Shown one piece after another: positions 1 through 6,148 of a DNA stretch of 11,687 bases; position 1 is the stretch's first letter; every line of letters begins with the position of its first letter. The DNA comes from RGIG5579 sp045655865 (lineage in GTDB: Bacteria > Bacillota > Clostridia > Oscillospirales > SIG627): positions 1 through 11,687 of the forward strand of contig JAZOQB010000034.1 of the NCBI GenBank assembly GCA_045655865.1, read 5' to 3'. A program made the position numbers and the translations under genes. Below the pieces are notes generated by a model. The model saw only the letters and a list, made by a program, of their open reading frames with translations. It was not told the origin of the DNA and searched no databases.

Positions 1-637
1 TGTGGAAGAGCTTTATAAAGGCCTTGCAGAAAAGATCTGCGGCGGAACTCTCATCACCTATCAGGGGAAAGAGATCGATATGGGCCATTGGGAAAGAATG
101 ACCATGATAGAAGCGGTGAAAAAATACGCCGGTGTGGATTATAACGATTGGAAGAGCGACGAAGACGCTCGTGCTTCAGCAAAGGAGCATCACGTAGAGG
201 TTCCGGCAGGTGCCACCCGCGGTACCGTTCTCATTGAGTTTTTCGATGCTTTTGTTGAGGAAAACTTGATTCAGCCCACCTTTATCTATGATTACCCGGT
301 GGAGAATAGCCCCCTAGCAAAGAAAAAGCCCGGAAACCCCCTGTTCACCGAGCGCTTTGAGTACTTCATCAACGCCACGGAATTCGGCAACGCTTTTTCC
401 GAGCTCAACGACCCCATCCATCAAAAGGAGCGCTTCGGGACTCAAGTTGCCGCCAAGCGTGCCGCTGAGCCCGCCACTCGCGCCCAGGTGGATTACGACT
501 ACATCACCGCCATGGAATACGGCATGCCCCCCACGGGCGGCCTTGGCTTTGGCATCGACCGCTTGGTCATGCTGCTCACCGATTCCCCCTCCATCCGCGA
601 CGTTCTCCTTTTCCCCACGATGAAGCCGTTGGATTAA
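1..637 (+). CDS. lysS: Lysyl-tRNA synthetase, class II, C-terminal part (5' truncated by window)
   Basis: This is the last 211 or so residues of a cytoplasmic class II lysyl-tRNA synthetase, which charges tRNA-Lys with lysine using ATP. The GTG at position 2 is an internal valine codon. The gene enters from the left, since the family is about 490-510 residues long and only the C-terminal half of the catalytic domain is here. Visible landmarks are the segment FIYDYPVENSPLAK (about residues 95-108 of the visible part), NAFSELNDP (about 130-138, lysine/ATP site region) and class II motif 3, GGLGFGIDRLVMLL (about 179-192). The end, LLFPTMKP, is typical, so the C-terminus is complete and ends at TAA 635-637. 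The gene downstream begins after 21 bp and may be cotranscribed. From about 300 on the gene is rich in C-ending codons, as expected of a highly expressed gene. Confidence 0.97.
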   Translation, partial: VEELYKGLAEKICGGTLITYQGKEIDMGHWERMTMIEAVKKYAGVDYNDWKSDEDARASAKEHHVEVPAGATRGTVLIEFFDAFVEENLIQPTFIYDYPVENSPLAKKKPGNPLFTERFEYFINATEFGNAFSELNDPIHQKERFGTQVAAKRAAEPATRAQVDYDYITAMEYGMPPTGGLGFGIDRLVMLLTDSPSIRDVLLFPTMKPLD

Positions 638-658
638 TATTAAAAAGAGGTAGATACC

Positions 659-847
659 ATGGAAAAAAGATTGTACAAATCAAAAAATGACAAAAAGATT
701 GCTGGCGTGTGTGCAGGGATTGCCGAATATTTTAACGTAGATCCCACTTTGATTCGTTTGGGTTGGGTTTTCGCAACCGTGCTTGCAGGTGCCGGAATCA
801 TAGCGTACATTATTGCCGCAATTATCGTTCCCGACAAACCTGAATGA
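659..847 (+). CDS. Small PspC-domain membrane protein
   Basis: This 62-residue protein is essentially a bare PspC domain. The N-terminal half has the family signature: KRLYKS, then KKIAGVCAGIAEYFNVDPTLIRLGWV at about residues 12-37. One hydrophobic segment follows, AGAGIIAYIIAAIIV at about 43-57, and the protein ends in the usual short PDKPE-like tail. PspC proteins are inner-membrane proteins named after the phage-shock response. In Firmicutes many are stand-alone proteins of about 60 residues with no assigned partner, so a role in envelope stress is inferred from the family only. The ATG is preceded by AGAGG (646-650) at 8 bp. The gene sits 21 bp after lysS and has no separate promoter that I can see. 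It ends just before a strong terminator hairpin. Confidence 0.93.
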   Translation: MEKRLYKSKNDKKIAGVCAGIAEYFNVDPTLIRLGWVFATVLAGAGIIAYIIAAIIVPDKPE

Positions 848-857
848 TTTACAAAAT

Positions 858-895
858 AAAAAGCCGATGAGAAATTTTTCTCATCGGCTTTTTTT
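858..895. terminator. Bidirectional intrinsic terminator, copy 1 of an identical 38-bp palindrome
   Basis: A perfect 14-bp stem (arm AAGCCGATGAGAAA at 861-874, complement at 877-890) has A residues before it and five T residues after it, so it can terminate in both directions. It lies between pspC (plus) and the XRE gene (minus), which converge here. The same 38 bases recur at 1744-1781. Confidence 0.93.
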
Positions 896-905
896 ATCAT
901 CTCAA

Positions 906-1139
906 TCAATCTTCTTCTAATAATTTGGAAGGGGAGACCTTTAATACTTGCGCGATCTTAAATAAGGTTTCCAGCGAAACACCGCGAACAGTGCCGGGGC
1001 CTTCGACTTGACCGACAAAATTTACGCTTTTATCGATAAGCTCCGCAAAGTGTTCTTGTGTGTAACCTGCTTTTTTGCGATAATAGGCAATTTTTAAACC
1101 TAAAGTTATATATTTTTCAGAAAACTCGGTTTGCATCAT
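906..1139 (-). CDS. XRE-family helix-turn-helix transcriptional regulator
   Basis: This 77-residue protein consists of little more than a Cro/C1-type HTH domain. The first helix carries LGLKIAYYRKKAGYTQEHFAELI (about 13-35), the recognition region is KSVNFVGQVEG (about 37-47), and the family's closing pattern VSLETLFKIAQVLKVSPSKLL lies at about 54-74. There is no effector or dimerisation domain beyond this. On the minus strand, AAGGGGG (1144-1150) lies 4 bp before the first of two tandem ATG codons and 7 bp before the second (1134-1136), so the second may be the true start. The gene is divergent from the SLOG gene. The shared intergenic region holds repeated octamers that are its likely binding sites, so it probably represses itself and the SLOG gene. 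DNA binding is well supported by family; the regulated target is inference. Confidence 0.93.
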   Translation of the reverse strand: MMQTEFSEKYITLGLKIAYYRKKAGYTQEHFAELIDKSVNFVGQVEGPGTVRGVSLETLFKIAQVLKVSPSKLLEED

Positions 1140-1180
1140 CTCGCCCCCTTACACCAATAGTTTATAAGGAAACGAAGTAA

Positions 1181-1186
1181 ATTATA
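1181..1186 (-). promoter_or_regulatory. Probable -10 element of the XRE gene
   Basis: On the minus strand these bases read TATAAT, about 42 bp before the ATG, so the leader would be about 35 nt. No good -35 stands 16-18 bp upstream; the best is a poor match near 1204-1209. The element overlaps the octamer at 1175-1182, which would suit autorepression. Confidence 0.4.
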
Positions 1187-1208
1187 ACTTTGTACAAGTA
1201 AATGATTA

Positions 1209-1237
1209 TTTACTTAAAGTCAGTAATAGTGTATAAT
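1209..1237 (+). promoter_or_regulatory. Sigma-A type promoter of the SLOG gene
   Basis: The -35 is TTTACT (1209-1214) and the -10 is a perfect TATAAT (1232-1237), with a 17-bp spacer. The -35 lies inside the inverted repeat at 1196-1215, so a bound repressor would block polymerase. Transcription would start near 1244, giving a leader of about 27 nt before the ATG at 1271. Confidence 0.75.
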
Positions 1238-1270
1238 AGGTGATAGATTATTTACTTGGGGTGAGTTAAA

Positions 1271-1744
1271 ATGCAGAAAAAAACTTGCTGTTTTTTTGGT
1301 CACAGAACGATTAACAAAACGGTCGAACTGAGGACAAAAATAACCCACACAATTGAAAAACTGATTACAGACGAAAAAGTCGATACCTTTTTGTTTGGCA
1401 GCAAATCGGAGTTCGACCGCCTGTGCCTTGAGCTTGTGACGGGATTAAAAGAAAAATACCCACACGTAAAACGAATCTATGTGCGGGCAGAATTTCCATA
1501 TATTGACGATGACTATATGGCATACCTACTAAAATCCTACGACGATACCTATTATCCAGAAAAGCTTTACGGCTCAGGCAGAGCTGCCTACGTCGAGCGA
1601 AATTGCGAAATGATAAGAGACAGCAAATACTGCATCGTCTATTACGACAAGGCCCACGCTCCCACCAACCGCAAAAGTGGCACCAAGATCGCCCTTGACT
1701 ACGCCATCAAAAAGGGTAGAGAAGTTGTAATATTTCCTATGTAA
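1271..1744 (+). CDS. SLOG-superfamily protein (DUF1273/YpsA-like)
   Basis: This 157-residue, probably cytosolic protein has a single Rossmann-like SLOG domain. It opens with a beta strand and the family's signature CCFFGHR (residues 6-12). FLFGSKSEFDRLC (40-52) stands where many relatives have the glycine-rich nucleotide loop. The stretch VERNCEMIRDSKYCIVYYD (108-126) and then KSGTKIALDYAIKKGREVVI (135-154) close the fold, with the SGT loop at 136-138 as probable phosphate contact. SLOG domains bind nucleotides or their derivatives; some relatives are proposed sensors or processors in conflict systems, while stand-alone members mostly lack known substrates. The start is ATG after GGGGTGAG (1258-1265) at 5 bp. 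The gene is divergent from, and probably repressed by, the XRE regulator. Its stop codon touches terminator copy 2. The fold is fairly sure; the function is unknown. Confidence 0.9.
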   Translation: MQKKTCCFFGHRTINKTVELRTKITHTIEKLITDEKVDTFLFGSKSEFDRLCLELVTGLKEKYPHVKRIYVRAEFPYIDDDYMAYLLKSYDDTYYPEKLYGSGRAAYVERNCEMIRDSKYCIVYYDKAHAPTNRKSGTKIALDYAIKKGREVVIFPM

Positions 1745-1781
1745 AAAAGCCGATGAGAAATTTTTCTCATCGGCTTTTTTT
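1744..1781. terminator. Bidirectional intrinsic terminator, copy 2 of an identical 38-bp palindrome
   Basis: This is base-for-base the same as 858-895: A-rich entry, 14-bp perfect stem (arms 1747-1760 and 1763-1776), then five T residues. It separates the SLOG gene (plus), whose stop codon shares its first base, from the LOG gene (minus), which ends 28 bp beyond, and it can serve both. Confidence 0.93.
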
Positions 1782-1809
1782 GCTTTTTGATAGCTTTTAT
1801 GTTGGCCTC

Positions 1810-2391
1810 TTAACCGTCTTTTAATTCTTTGACAGAGCGGATTTGGTCGGCAGGATTTTCGATATAGGCGAACAGGTCATTTAAATTGTCCGTTGTAAAG
1901 TAGAGTGCTTTGCAGCTTTCGCGAACAAAATTCTTACTGATCGCCGCATCCATAGCATGATTGATCTCATCGTAATAACCCTTCAAGTTGTAAATGGCGA
2001 TGGGTTTATTGTGGCGGCAGAGCTGTTTTAAGGTCAAGATCTCAAAGAACTCTTCAAAGGTGCCGATACCGCCGGGAACGACGATAAAGGCATCGGCGTT
2101 GTCCTCCATAATTTGTTTGCGCTCGCGCATTGTGTTGGGCAAAACCAGCTCATCGCAAGCGTCGTAGATCGCTTCCACGTTGTCTTCATCAAAAAATTTT
2201 GGAATGACACCCAAAATATGCCCGCCTTTCGAACGGACTCCTCTTGCCGCGGCGCCCATAAGGCCGTTGGCACCACCGCCAAATACCAAAGAGTGACCGC
2301 GCAGAACCATTTCTTTTCCCATCTGTTCGACCATTTCCATGTACTCAGGATCGATGGTCGGCGATGATGCACCATATACACATATTCTCAT
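1810..2391 (-). CDS. LOG-family protein (TIGR00730; cytokinin riboside 5'-monophosphate phosphoribohydrolase type)
   Basis: This 193-residue cytosolic enzyme is of the LOG type, which hydrolyses nucleoside 5'-monophosphates (classically cytokinin ribotides, in bacteria probably also AMP-like substrates) to base plus ribose 5-phosphate. Both diagnostic motifs are intact: GGGANGLMG (38-46) and PGGIGTFEE (106-114, with the catalytic glutamate). MRERKQIM lies at 88-95. The reading frame is open for 35 more codons upstream, but the start is set at the ATG 2389-2391 because AAAAGGGG (2400-2407) lies 8 bp before it and the protein then begins with the family's MRICVYG. It follows the metallo-hydrolase gene by 16 bp, with its RBS directly after that stop codon, so the two form an operon. 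Whether the real substrate is a cytokinin in this bacterium is unknown. Confidence 0.93.
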   Translation of the reverse strand: MRICVYGASSPTIDPEYMEMVEQMGKEMVLRGHSLVFGGGANGLMGAAARGVRSKGGHILGVIPKFFDEDNVEAIYDACDELVLPNTMRERKQIMEDNADAFIVVPGGIGTFEEFFEILTLKQLCRHNKPIAIYNLKGYYDEINHAMDAAISKNFVRESCKALYFTTDNLNDLFAYIENPADQIRSVKELKDG

Positions 2392-2407
2392 ACTAATAAC
2401 CCCTTTT

Positions 2408-4015
2408 CTAATTTTTCCATTTGTTGTAAAGTTCACGGATCTGTGAAATAAGTTTTGCATTGTCTTTGTTGGTTTTGCCTCGGCTGTCTTTTGCAAGCGC
2501 CAGCAGTTTCTCGGCTTCCAGAACCAGTTCGTTGTAAATCACATCGGAACGGGCATTGCCTTTGAACGCCGGAACACGGGCGATCGTTTTTCCTTCCGTA
2601 TAAACCGACATCTTGCCGGTTGCAAGGTCGTATTCGGTTCCGCTGTAGGGTGCCGCGGTGCGGTATCCTTTTTCGGATAGCAAATCTTTGAAATCCTCGC
2701 ATGCGTGTTCGTCGCCGTGATTGACAAAAACAAGATCGGGTTTACTCTTGAAGCCTTCGATCCAGCGAATCAGCCCGGCTTGATCGGCGTGACCGCTGGT
2801 ACCGTGTAACGAGCAGATTTCGGCATTTACAGTAATTTCTTCCCCGAACAGCGAAACGTTCTTTTCACCGTTTAAAAGTTTTCGTCCAAGGGAGCCTTCT
2901 GCCTGATAGCCTACAAACAGAATCATACTGTTTTCTTTCCACAAATTATGCTTTAGATGATGGCGGACCCGACCGGCTTCGCACATTCCGCTGGCAGAGA
3001 TGATCACCTTTGGCTCATTGTCAAGGTTGATCTGTTTGGATTCCTCAGAGCTTACCGACATGCGGATATCGTCAAACCAAATGGGATTGACTCCTTGCTT
3101 TATCAGAGCCAGTGTTTCATCATCAAAGCAGACGGGATTGCACTGCATAAAGACCGCTGTCGTTTCTACGGCAAGGGGACTGTCCACGTAAACCGGGAAA
3201 TGCTTGTGTCCTTTCACCAGCCCATATTGCTTGATCTCACGGATGGCATACAGCATTTCCTGTGTGCGTCCCACGGCAAAAGACGGGATAATAACGTTAC
3301 CGCCACGGTCTAATGCTCTTTGAAGGAAAGTGGCAAGCTCGTGGATCACGTTACTGCGGCTGGCATCGTGCAAACGGTTGCCGTAGGTGGATTCAATCAC
3401 CAAATAATCGGTTTCCTCTACCGGCTGAGGATCACGGATGATACGCTGATCGGTATTTCCCACGTCTCCGCTGAAAACGATTTTTTTGTGGACGTCACCT
3501 TCACTAAGCCAAAGCTCAATACAGGCTGACCCCAACAGATGCCCGATATCCGTAAAGCGCACTTCTACGCCTTCCCCGGCATAGAACTTTTCTCCGTAAT
3601 TGCATCTGTGGAACAGAGAAATCGCTCCGAGTGCATCTTGGGTATCATAAACAGGCTCTGTGGGGGAAAGGCCGGCACGTTCCGCTTTTCTGGAGCGCCA
3701 TTTGGCTTCGGATTCCTGAATGTGCGCGGAATCGCGAAGCATGATGTTACAAAGATCACACGTTACGTCCGTAGCATAAATCTTGCCGTGGAACCCGTCT
3801 TTGTAAAGCTTGGGTAACATGCCCGAATGATCAATGTGAGCATGCGTTAGATAAACCGCTTCGATTTGATTGGCAGGAATCGGCAAAGAGATATTCTGAA
3901 AAACATCCTTGCCTTGCTCCATGCCGCAATCAATTAAGTAATACTTGCGATTTACCTCCAAAAGAGTACAGCTTCCCGTGACTTCGTGAGTCGCTCCGAT
4001 AAATTGTATTTTCAA
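2408..4015 (-). CDS. Beta-CASP/RMMBL metallo-beta-lactamase-fold hydrolase (probable RNA-processing enzyme)
   Basis: This 535-residue zinc hydrolase is of the MBL/beta-CASP class, whose characterised members are mainly endo- or exoribonucleases of the CPSF73/TTHA0252 type. It starts with MKIQFIGATHEVTGSC. The zinc motif HAHIDH lies at 58-63, VIESTYGNRLH marks the start of the beta-CASP insert, and SASGMCEAGRVRHHLKH plus SLHGTSGHADQ are the later metal/phosphate motifs of the RMMBL region. A charged tail of about 60 residues follows. The start is taken as TTG at 4013-4015 because GGAGGTG (4021-4027) lies 5 bp upstream. A GTG six bases earlier would overlap that RBS, and the further upstream frame would run through the promoter. 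It is the first gene of a minus-strand operon with the LOG gene. RNase activity is inferred from family. Confidence 0.93.
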   Translation of the reverse strand: MKIQFIGATHEVTGSCTLLEVNRKYYLIDCGMEQGKDVFQNISLPIPANQIEAVYLTHAHIDHSGMLPKLYKDGFHGKIYATDVTCDLCNIMLRDSAHIQESEAKWRSRKAERAGLSPTEPVYDTQDALGAISLFHRCNYGEKFYAGEGVEVRFTDIGHLLGSACIELWLSEGDVHKKIVFSGDVGNTDQRIIRDPQPVEETDYLVIESTYGNRLHDASRSNVIHELATFLQRALDRGGNVIIPSFAVGRTQEMLYAIREIKQYGLVKGHKHFPVYVDSPLAVETTAVFMQCNPVCFDDETLALIKQGVNPIWFDDIRMSVSSEESKQINLDNEPKVIISASGMCEAGRVRHHLKHNLWKENSMILFVGYQAEGSLGRKLLNGEKNVSLFGEEITVNAEICSLHGTSGHADQAGLIRWIEGFKSKPDLVFVNHGDEHACEDFKDLLSEKGYRTAAPYSGTEYDLATGKMSVYTEGKTIARVPAFKGNARSDVIYNELVLEAEKLLALAKDSRGKTNKDNAKLISQIRELYNKWKN

Positions 4016-4042
4016 TGACACACCTCCAATACTCCTAACTAT

Positions 4043-4070
4043 ATTATACAGGATAATACGCAAAATACAA
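4043..4070 (-). promoter_or_regulatory. Promoter of the metallo-hydrolase/LOG operon
   Basis: On the minus strand the -35 is TTGTAT (4065-4070) and the -10 is a perfect TATAAT (4043-4048), with a 16-bp spacer. Transcription would start near 4036, about 20 nt before the TTG start, leaving room for just the RBS at 4021-4027. Confidence 0.7.
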
Positions 4071-4173
4071 CTCTAATTCCATTTTATCTCAACAGTTTTT
4101 CAATGTCCCGACATCATTGGTATTCCTTTTCCTTTATTTTAACAAATCAAATTACCGGACTGTTGGGTTTGCA

Positions 4174-4202
4174 TTGACAAACATGGCCTTTGGTGGTAAA
4201 AT
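4174..4202 (+). promoter_or_regulatory. Near-consensus sigma-A promoter of the polysaccharide operon
   Basis: The -35 is a perfect TTGACA (4174-4179) and the -10 is TAAAAT (4197-4202), with the ideal 17-bp spacer. The start would be near 4209, giving a leader of about 74 nt. The -35 lies in a short inverted repeat (GTTTG 4167-4171, CAAAC 4178-4182). A 10-bp direct repeat, AAATTACCGG, flanks the promoter at 4149-4158 and 4223-4232. Either could bind a regulator, though no regulator gene is adjacent. Apart from the two divergent promoters, I see nothing else in the intergenic stretch 4071-4282. Confidence 0.8.
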
Positions 4203-4282
4203 TTAGCATGTAAAGTTTCGCAAAATTACCGGGATGAAAATGCAAGTTGAGAAAATGGAAAATTCCACTCAGGAGGGAAACT

Positions 4283-5299
4283 GTGCCGAATTCGGATAAA
4301 GCTGAGAAAAGCGTTTTGATGTTGTGCCCCAAGTTTTTTGGCTATGAGAAAAGAATTGCCGATGCACTTGGCCGGGAGGGCTACCGAGTGGATCTGTATG
4401 ATGAAAGACCCGGAAACGGCTTTGTGGCGAAAACTTGCGTTCGCTACCAGATCGGGTTTTATCGCCCGGTGATCCGGCGTTATTTTGAAACGATCATCCG
4501 GGAAAATCAAAACAAAAAATACGACTATGTTTTCGTAGTCAAAGGGGAAGGGGTCACCGTAGATGTGATAAAAAGCCTTCGCCGAGCCTGGCCGGACGCC
4601 AAGTTTTTGCTTTATCTCTGGGATTCTGTAGAGAATATTCCCGATTGTGAGAACCGAATGAAGCTGTACGATCGGGTTTTGACCTTTGACGCTCAGGACG
4701 CCAAGCAATACCAAATTCCTCTGCGCCCCCTGTTTTTTGGGAAGGAATACGAAAGTGATTTCGTCGAGCCGGCGGAATACGCTTATGATTTTGCGTTCAT
4801 CGGAACGGCCCATACCATTCGCCCGCAAGTTGTCAAAGCACTTGGAGCCCAATGTCGGGCACAGGGCCGGGATTATTATTCTTATTTGTATCTTCCTCAT
4901 TCCATGGTGTATTGGTACAACAAGGTTTTTAATCCGGCTTACCGCGGCGTGAAAAAATCGGAGATTCGTTTTGTCCCGCTGTCTGCGGATGCGATCAAAT
5001 CCGTTTATCGGAAGAGCCGCTGTATTTTGGATGTGGAGCATTCAAAGCAGATCGGGCTTACCATGCGGACTATTGAACTTGTGGGAATGAGAAAAAAGAT
5101 TATTACAACAAATCCCCAGGTGAAAGATTACGATTTTTATCATCCAAACAATATTTACGTCATTGACCGGGAGCATCCCGCAGTTCCAAAGGAGTTCTGG
5201 GAGAAAACCTATGAACCCATTTCGGAATCGATCTTAAAGCGTTATTCTTTATCTTATTTTTTGCATGATATTTTCGGTGGAGAGGAATCAGAGGCATGA
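4283..5299 (+). CDS. Glycosyltransferase-like protein, GT-B/CgeB type, first gene of polysaccharide operon
   Basis: This 338-residue, probably cytosolic protein resembles the CgeB/DUF3880 group of GT-B glycosyltransferases found in capsule and surface-polysaccharide clusters. It would transfer a sugar from an activated donor to the growing lipid-linked unit. The N-terminal half has Rossmann-like strands (SVLMLCPKFFGYEKRIADAL at 10-29, then YDYVFVVKGEGV at 80-91). The C-terminal half has the donor-side pattern of the group: YRKSRCILDVEHSKQIGLTM (242-261), then RTIELVGMRKKIITT (262-276). The start is GTG 4283-4285, 6 bp after a perfect AGGAGG (4271-4276); a TTG 12 codons earlier has no RBS. Its TGA overlaps the next ATG by four bases (ATGA), so translation is probably coupled. 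Donor and linkage cannot be read from sequence. Confidence 0.82.
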   Translation: MPNSDKAEKSVLMLCPKFFGYEKRIADALGREGYRVDLYDERPGNGFVAKTCVRYQIGFYRPVIRRYFETIIRENQNKKYDYVFVVKGEGVTVDVIKSLRRAWPDAKFLLYLWDSVENIPDCENRMKLYDRVLTFDAQDAKQYQIPLRPLFFGKEYESDFVEPAEYAYDFAFIGTAHTIRPQVVKALGAQCRAQGRDYYSYLYLPHSMVYWYNKVFNPAYRGVKKSEIRFVPLSADAIKSVYRKSRCILDVEHSKQIGLTMRTIELVGMRKKIITTNPQVKDYDFYHPNNIYVIDREHPAVPKEFWEKTYEPISESILKRYSLSYFLHDIFGGEESEA

Positions 5300-6141
5300 A
5301 GAAAAACAGAGCTTTGGTAACCGGTGCCAATGGATATATCGGTAGCCGCGTGGTGGCGGAGTTGATCCGCCGTGGCTATCAGACCGTGGCCTGCGACCTG
5401 AATTTTGATTTTGTCCCAGAGGGGGCAGAGCGTCTTTCTGCTGATATTTTTGATCCTTCTGTGGATATTTTTTCTTTGGCCGGAGAGCCGGATTTGCTCA
5501 TTCATTTGGCTTGGAGAAATGGATTTCAGCATAATGCTCCTTCCCATCTTAGCGACCTTCCGCTTCATCTTGCGTTTTTGCAGCGTATGATAGAAGACGG
5601 TGTATCCAGTCTGTCTGTGATGGGCTCGATGCATGAAATTGGATATTGGGAGGGCGCTATTTGTGGGGATACACCTGCCAATCCCCAGTCTTTTTATGGG
5701 ATTGCGAAAAATTCTCTCCGCCAAGCTTTGGAGCTTGCGGTAAAAGGCAAGAATGTCAGTTTTCATTGGCTTCGTGGCTTCTATATTTTCGGCGACGATG
5801 AAAGAAGCCAATCCATTTTTGGAAAGATCCTTTCTGCCGACCGGAAAGGACAAGAGTATTTTCCGTTTACCTCTGGAAAAAATTTGTATGATTTCATTTC
5901 TGTACAGGAATTGGCAGAACAAATTGTCTCCGCTTCGCTCCAAAGTGAATTTCAAGGCATCATCAACTGTTGCTCGGGGATTCCGGTCAGCTTAGGAAGT
6001 ATGGTAGAACGTTTTATTCAGGAAAATAAGCTTTCGATCAAGCTTCAATACGGCGCATATCCGGATCGCCCCTATGATTCTCCCGGTGTCTGGGGGGACA
6101 GTACCATTATTCGAGAAATTCTTGCAAAAGAAAAGGTGTGA
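5296..6141 (+). CDS. NAD(P)-dependent epimerase/dehydratase-family (extended SDR) nucleotide-sugar enzyme
   Basis: This 281-residue extended short-chain dehydrogenase has a Rossmann cofactor loop GANGYIG (10-16), the acidic residue D34 after the second strand, SVMGSMHEIGYW (107-118, with S111 as probable catalytic serine) and the catalytic pair Y134/K138 in YGIAK. NLYDFISVQELAEQIV (196-211) and a late GDST complete the usual pattern. Such enzymes reduce, epimerise or dehydrate the sugar of an NDP-sugar. Its place in the operon points to making one activated sugar of the repeat unit, for example as a 4-ketoreductase on a dTDP- or CDP-4-keto-6-deoxy sugar, but the exact reaction is not determinable. 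It starts at the ATGA overlap with the preceding gene. At 281 residues it is somewhat shorter than the usual 300-340. Confidence 0.88.
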   Translation: MKKNRALVTGANGYIGSRVVAELIRRGYQTVACDLNFDFVPEGAERLSADIFDPSVDIFSLAGEPDLLIHLAWRNGFQHNAPSHLSDLPLHLAFLQRMIEDGVSSLSVMGSMHEIGYWEGAICGDTPANPQSFYGIAKNSLRQALELAVKGKNVSFHWLRGFYIFGDDERSQSIFGKILSADRKGQEYFPFTSGKNLYDFISVQELAEQIVSASLQSEFQGIINCCSGIPVSLGSMVERFIQENKLSIKLQYGAYPDRPYDSPGVWGDSTIIREILAKEKV

Positions 6142-6148
6142 CGGCGTT

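Larger units (their letters stand above)
1175..1257. promoter_or_regulatory. Putative operator cluster: four copies of AAGTAAAT/ATTTACTT
   Basis: The octamer AAGTAAAT occurs at 1175-1182 and 1196-1203, and its reverse complement ATTTACTT at 1208-1215 and 1250-1257. The middle two form an inverted repeat with a 4-bp spacer (1196-1215), the classic shape of a site for a dimeric HTH repressor. The outer copies are offset by 21 bp and 42 bp, close to two and four helical turns. A longer direct repeat, GATTATTTACTT, occurs at 1204-1215 and 1246-1257. The sites overlap the -35 of the SLOG promoter, the base just before its RBS, and the probable -10 of the XRE gene. Binding by the adjacent XRE protein is inferred from position. 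Confidence 0.72.

Noticed and set aside
300..637. Apparent rise in C-ending codons in the second half of the visible lysS, as if from recombination
   Set aside because: The protein sequence is continuous and typical throughout, and high-expression codon bias explains it. No breakpoint repeat is seen.
858..895. Possible transposon inverted repeat or attachment site instead of a terminator
   Set aside because: There is no transposase or integrase between or near the two copies, no target duplication outside them, and the hairpin plus T tract at convergent gene ends fits a bidirectional terminator. The identity of the copies is kept as a finding.
2957..3817. Several plus-strand open frames within the metallo-hydrolase gene
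   Set aside because: They are shadows of the minus-strand beta-CASP coding sequence and lack RBS sites and family motifs.
4234..4299. Possible 21-codon leader ORF (starting MKMQVEKMEN) in the 5' leader of the polysaccharide operon
   Set aside because: It has no convincing RBS (only ACCGGG directly before the ATG), and it contains the AGGAGG and start codon of the real gene. There is no attenuator-like hairpin or regulatory codon run, so it is probably a chance frame.
4226..5041. Long open frame on the minus strand (271 codons)
   Set aside because: It is antisense to the first glycosyltransferase gene, which has a promoter, a perfect RBS and a family resemblance. The minus-strand translation shows no recognisable motif and has no RBS.
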